Below are positions 5,912 to 6,763 of a stretch of DNA of 6,763 bases, piece by piece; within the stretch, counting starts at the first letter, position 1; each line of letters starts with the position of its first letter. The translations under genes and the position numbers were made by a program. Origin of the DNA: JBCBST01 sp039819115 (GTDB taxonomy: Bacteria; Bacteroidota; Rhodothermia; Balneolales; Balneolaceae). The stretch spans positions 1-6,763 of the forward strand of contig JBCBST010000150.1 in NCBI GenBank assembly GCA_039819115.1. Reading direction: 5' to 3'. The notes under the pieces are model-generated. The model saw only the letters and a program-made list of their open reading frames with translations, was not told the origin of the DNA and ran no database searches.

Positions 5912-6763
5912 AACCGTTTTCGGTTTTTAAAATCCAAGATAGAAGTTTTTAAGAGTTGAAGGGAGTGTTCTTCTAACTGTCGGCGCTTTTTTGATTTAAT
6001 CACTGGAGTGGATCCAAACTGAAAGTAATTCAGTGTCTTTACATCGATGGAGTCTGAGGCTTTCGTCAGGTAAAATCCTTCATGCTGAGTATGAACCTCA
6101 AACCAGATTGTTCCTTCGCTGGTAATCTGAAAGGAGCGGGGATGGTATGAGACCTCCATACTGCACTGTGAACGATATTTCCAGAATTGAACAAACTCCA
6201 AAAACGTCAATGAGAGTAGCTTTTTTCCTCTTGCTTTCCCGAACAGTGATTCCACAACACCAAGTCCTGGCTGCATGGGATGATGATAATAGAAGTGAGG
6301 TTCAAAGCGTGCGTTCTTCCGCTCAAATACCTGGTTAAAATAGGATTCCATTTGAGCTTCAGAAGCTCCTTTTCTGGCTAAGCTGCCGGTGCATATGGGG
6401 TGTATGGGAACCTGATACAGCTCCATTTCCGGTAAGTGAATAGGATAGGTATCGTATCCAAATGTGAATTCGGAACTGTATTCGAACTCAAAGCCGGACA
6501 GGGCCATTTGTAAGTGCCGGTCCCAAATGGCATAAGGAGCGCAAAATCCTTGAGGTGTTAAGGAATGCTCTATCATTATCCTCAAGCCCTTTTCAATATT
6601 CTTTTTCAGCTTAGTGCTGTTCCATGCTGTTCCATGTTCGTATCCGTGCAACGCAATTTCCTGGTTCTGAAAATAATGAAAGTAGTGAAGCCATTCTTCA
6701 TGAGCCTGAACATGCAAAAACCAGGTTAGTTTCATCTGGTAGGTAATCGCCAACTGATAGAGT
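5908..6763 (-). CDS. Polysaccharide deacetylase-like protein, N-terminus outside window
   Basis: This is likely a NodB-fold (CE4 or DUF2334-like) enzyme that removes acetyl groups from a surface glycan. The frame runs off the right edge, so the TTG at 6753-6751 is not taken as the start; about 284 residues are visible. Counting from that TTG, the metal-binding motif HGYEH is at 36-40, a motif-3 equivalent FCAPYAIWD is at 70-78, GFEFEYSSEF is at 87-96, a late FYYHHP His motif is at 154-159, and the typical closing helix LTFLEFVQFWKYR is at 182-194. The Asp-containing motif 1 would lie upstream of the window. The usual motif-3 Arg is replaced by Cys71. About 85 further residues follow the catalytic core; they look strand-rich, then end in a basic helix, and match nothing I recognise. 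It sits first in the visible minus-strand block and overlaps the glycosyltransferase start by 4 bases. The fold is fairly sure, but activity and substrate are not. Confidence 0.75.
   Translation of the reverse strand, partial: LYQLAITYQMKLTWFLHVQAHEEWLHYFHYFQNQEIALHGYEHGTAWNSTKLKKNIEKGLRIMIEHSLTPQGFCAPYAIWDRHLQMALSGFEFEYSSEFTFGYDTYPIHLPEMELYQVPIHPICTGSLARKGASEAQMESYFNQVFERKNARFEPHFYYHHPMQPGLGVVESLFGKARGKKLLSLTFLEFVQFWKYRSQCSMEVSYHPRSFQITSEGTIWFEVHTQHEGFYLTKASDSIDVKTLNYFQFGSTPVIKSKKRRQLEEHSLQLLKTSILDFKNRKRL
6615..6636. repeat. Short tandem repeat, 10-base unit
   Basis: The unit TGCTGTTCCA occurs twice in a row and is followed by TG, giving 22 bases of period 10 inside the deacetylase-like gene. 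Because 10 is not a multiple of 3, the two copies are read in different frames (minus strand, HGTAWNS), right after the HGYEH motif. The reading frame stays open on both sides. Confidence 0.85.

Noticed and set aside
1..6763. Possible mobile element, phage, defence system, CRISPR or RNA gene
   Set aside because: All of the window except a 13-base gap is accounted for by housekeeping and glycan genes. I saw no transposase, inverted-repeat ends, spacer-repeat pattern or tRNA-like structure.

Overview
This window looks like ordinary chromosomal DNA from a Gram-negative-type bacterium. It is almost completely coding and holds two convergent gene blocks. The best guess for the host is the Balneolota/Rhodothermota/Bacteroidota (FCB) side of the tree. 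The basis is the look of the proteins (a short type II phosphatidylserine decarboxylase, a Bacillus-type PssA, a Dxr-RseP pair without UppS or CdsA between them) and the lack of clear Shine-Dalgarno sequences before any visible start. This placement is an inference of moderate strength; no rRNA or other marker gene is present.

Plus-strand block, 1-3795: the 3' part of dxr (MEP-pathway isoprenoid synthesis), rseP (site-2 intramembrane protease), psd (phosphatidylserine decarboxylase) and pssA (CDP-diacylglycerol-serine phosphatidyltransferase). The spacing is 13 bases, then 0 bases, then a 4-base ATGA overlap, so this reads as one co-transcribed envelope operon. PssA makes phosphatidylserine and Psd converts it to phosphatidylethanolamine, the last two steps of PE synthesis. 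Dxr supplies isoprenoid precursors, for example for undecaprenyl carriers and quinones. RseP cleaves membrane proteins, classically anti-sigma factors in envelope stress.

Minus-strand block, 6763 down to 3786: a polysaccharide-deacetylase-like protein whose N-terminus lies outside the window, a GT4-type glycosyltransferase, and a non-hydrolysing UDP-GlcNAc 2-epimerase (WecB type). Each junction is a 4-base overlap (ATGA and GTGA), so the three are probably translationally coupled. Together they suggest synthesis or modification of a cell-surface glycan that may contain ManNAc; the actual product cannot be read from the sequence.

The two blocks meet tail to tail: the ends of pssA and wecB overlap by 10 bases, with no room for an intergenic terminator. 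No gene-free stretch exceeds 13 bases. I see no RNA gene, mobile element, CRISPR array or attachment site. Promoters for both blocks must lie outside the window or inside coding sequence. I found no evidence for a previously undescribed system; the points below are modest oddities.
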